64,000 nucleotides of DNA, from NCBI RefSeq assembly GCF_000449425.2, contig NZ_AVHW01000022.1, positions 1 through 64,000 of the forward strand, in the 5' to 3' direction. The notes under the pieces were generated by a model. It saw nothing but the letters and a program-made list of their open reading frames with translations, was not told where the DNA came from and did not search any database. Of this stretch, positions 63,735 through 64,000 are shown in pieces. Origin of the DNA: Clostridioides difficile CD160 (lineage in GTDB: Bacteria; Bacillota; Clostridia; Peptostreptococcales; Peptostreptococcaceae). The translations under genes were made by a program, and so were the position numbers. Positions within the stretch are counted from its first letter, which is position 1. Each line of letters begins with the position of its first letter.

Positions 63735-63956
63735 ATGGATGTAGATTTTAAAATTCTGTATGAGAATGTACAAGAAGAATTGAATAAGAGTATGTCTAAT
63801 ATGTTGCTCTATAAGAGTATAGCAATGCAAAAAGATATAGAAATAAAAGACAAAGATAAAAAAATAAAAGAATTAGAAGAAAATATTATATCGCTTAAAA
63901 AACTATCTGAAAATGTAGAGGGTGTTGAACAATGCGAAACAGAGACTATGAAGTAA
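63735..63956 (+). CDS. small coiled-coil protein after the fibre
   Basis: A 73-residue charged helical protein with heptads across IEIKDKDKKIKELEENIISL. It starts 3 bases after the fibre stop. No membrane helix, so it is not a holin. Such short proteins commonly follow fibre genes, but no role is known here. Confidence 0.65.
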   Translation: MDVDFKILYENVQEELNKSMSNMLLYKSIAMQKDIEIKDKDKKIKELEENIISLKKLSENVEGVEQCETETMK

Positions 63957-64000
63957 AACAATATTTTTTAGAAATAGATTTTTCAGAGTACGAAAATAGA
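63932..64000 (+). CDS. start of a further phage gene, cut by the window edge
   Basis: An open frame from ATG 63932 overlaps the previous gene by 25 bases and runs off the edge (MRNRDYEVKQYFLEIDFSEY). GAGGG lies 9 bases upstream. Only 23 codons are visible, too few to assign a family. Confidence 0.55.
   Translation, partial: MRNRDYEVKQYFLEIDFSEYENR

Noticed and set aside
1-64000. CRISPR array or tRNA genes, often found in C. difficile prophages
   Set aside because: No regularly spaced repeats of about 29 bases and no tRNA-like cloverleaf with CCA end were noticed.

Overview
The window is low-GC Firmicute DNA, and its gene order matches the early (F1) flagellar locus of Clostridioides difficile. 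Recognisable landmarks are a c-di-GMP-I riboswitch, a 154-bp invertible segment with 21-bp ends, the flgB-to-fliN order, a fused fliR-flhB and sigD. The assignment rests on recognising this layout; no database was searched.

Region 1 (1-24747) is the flagellar basal body, export and motor operon. Its leader carries a promoter, a c-di-GMP riboswitch with an apparent antiterminator/terminator platform, and then an invertible switch. The genes follow on one strand with tight or overlapping junctions: flgB, flgC, fliE-fliK, flgD, flgE, flbD, motA, motB, fliL, fliO/fliZ, fliP, fliQ, fliR-flhB, flhA, flhF, flhG, sigD, two small membrane proteins, flgG1, flgG, fliM, fliN and a TPR membrane protein. 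SigD would then switch on the late flagellar genes.

Region 2 (24748-27890) holds htpG with its own promoter and terminator, then an iron-containing alcohol dehydrogenase. That gene has a good promoter but is cut off after 263 residues by an integrated prophage.

Region 3 (about 27885-64000, running off the right edge) is a siphovirus-type prophage. At the left end, on the minus strand, are a large serine recombinase, a HicA/HicB toxin-antitoxin pair, and an ImmA-like protease with a cI-like repressor; a plus-strand membrane-anchored lysogenic gene sits among them. After a divergent operator region come plus-strand early genes, including an HUH replication protein, RecU, ParA, ParB and many small unknowns, then an ArpU-like regulator. 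A promoter-terminator leader, a Bro-N antirepressor and an HNH nuclease precede the terminase, portal, ClpP protease, capsid, connectors, two tandem tail-tube paralogues, tail chaperone, a 2249-residue tape measure, Dit, Tal-like hub and an S74-type fibre. Integrase, HUH Rep and ParAB together suggest a phage able to live either integrated or as a partitioned plasmid.

The most unusual signals lie between 49,200 and 52,540. The capsid gene ends in CCC-TAG with an open +1 frame beyond it. Two further genes, a gp10-like connector and the tail chaperone, are interrupted by a single in-frame TGA where Trp would fit. A 26-bp element containing a palindrome also occurs twice in inverted orientation, once between parA and parB and once 12 kb away, and is a candidate parS site.
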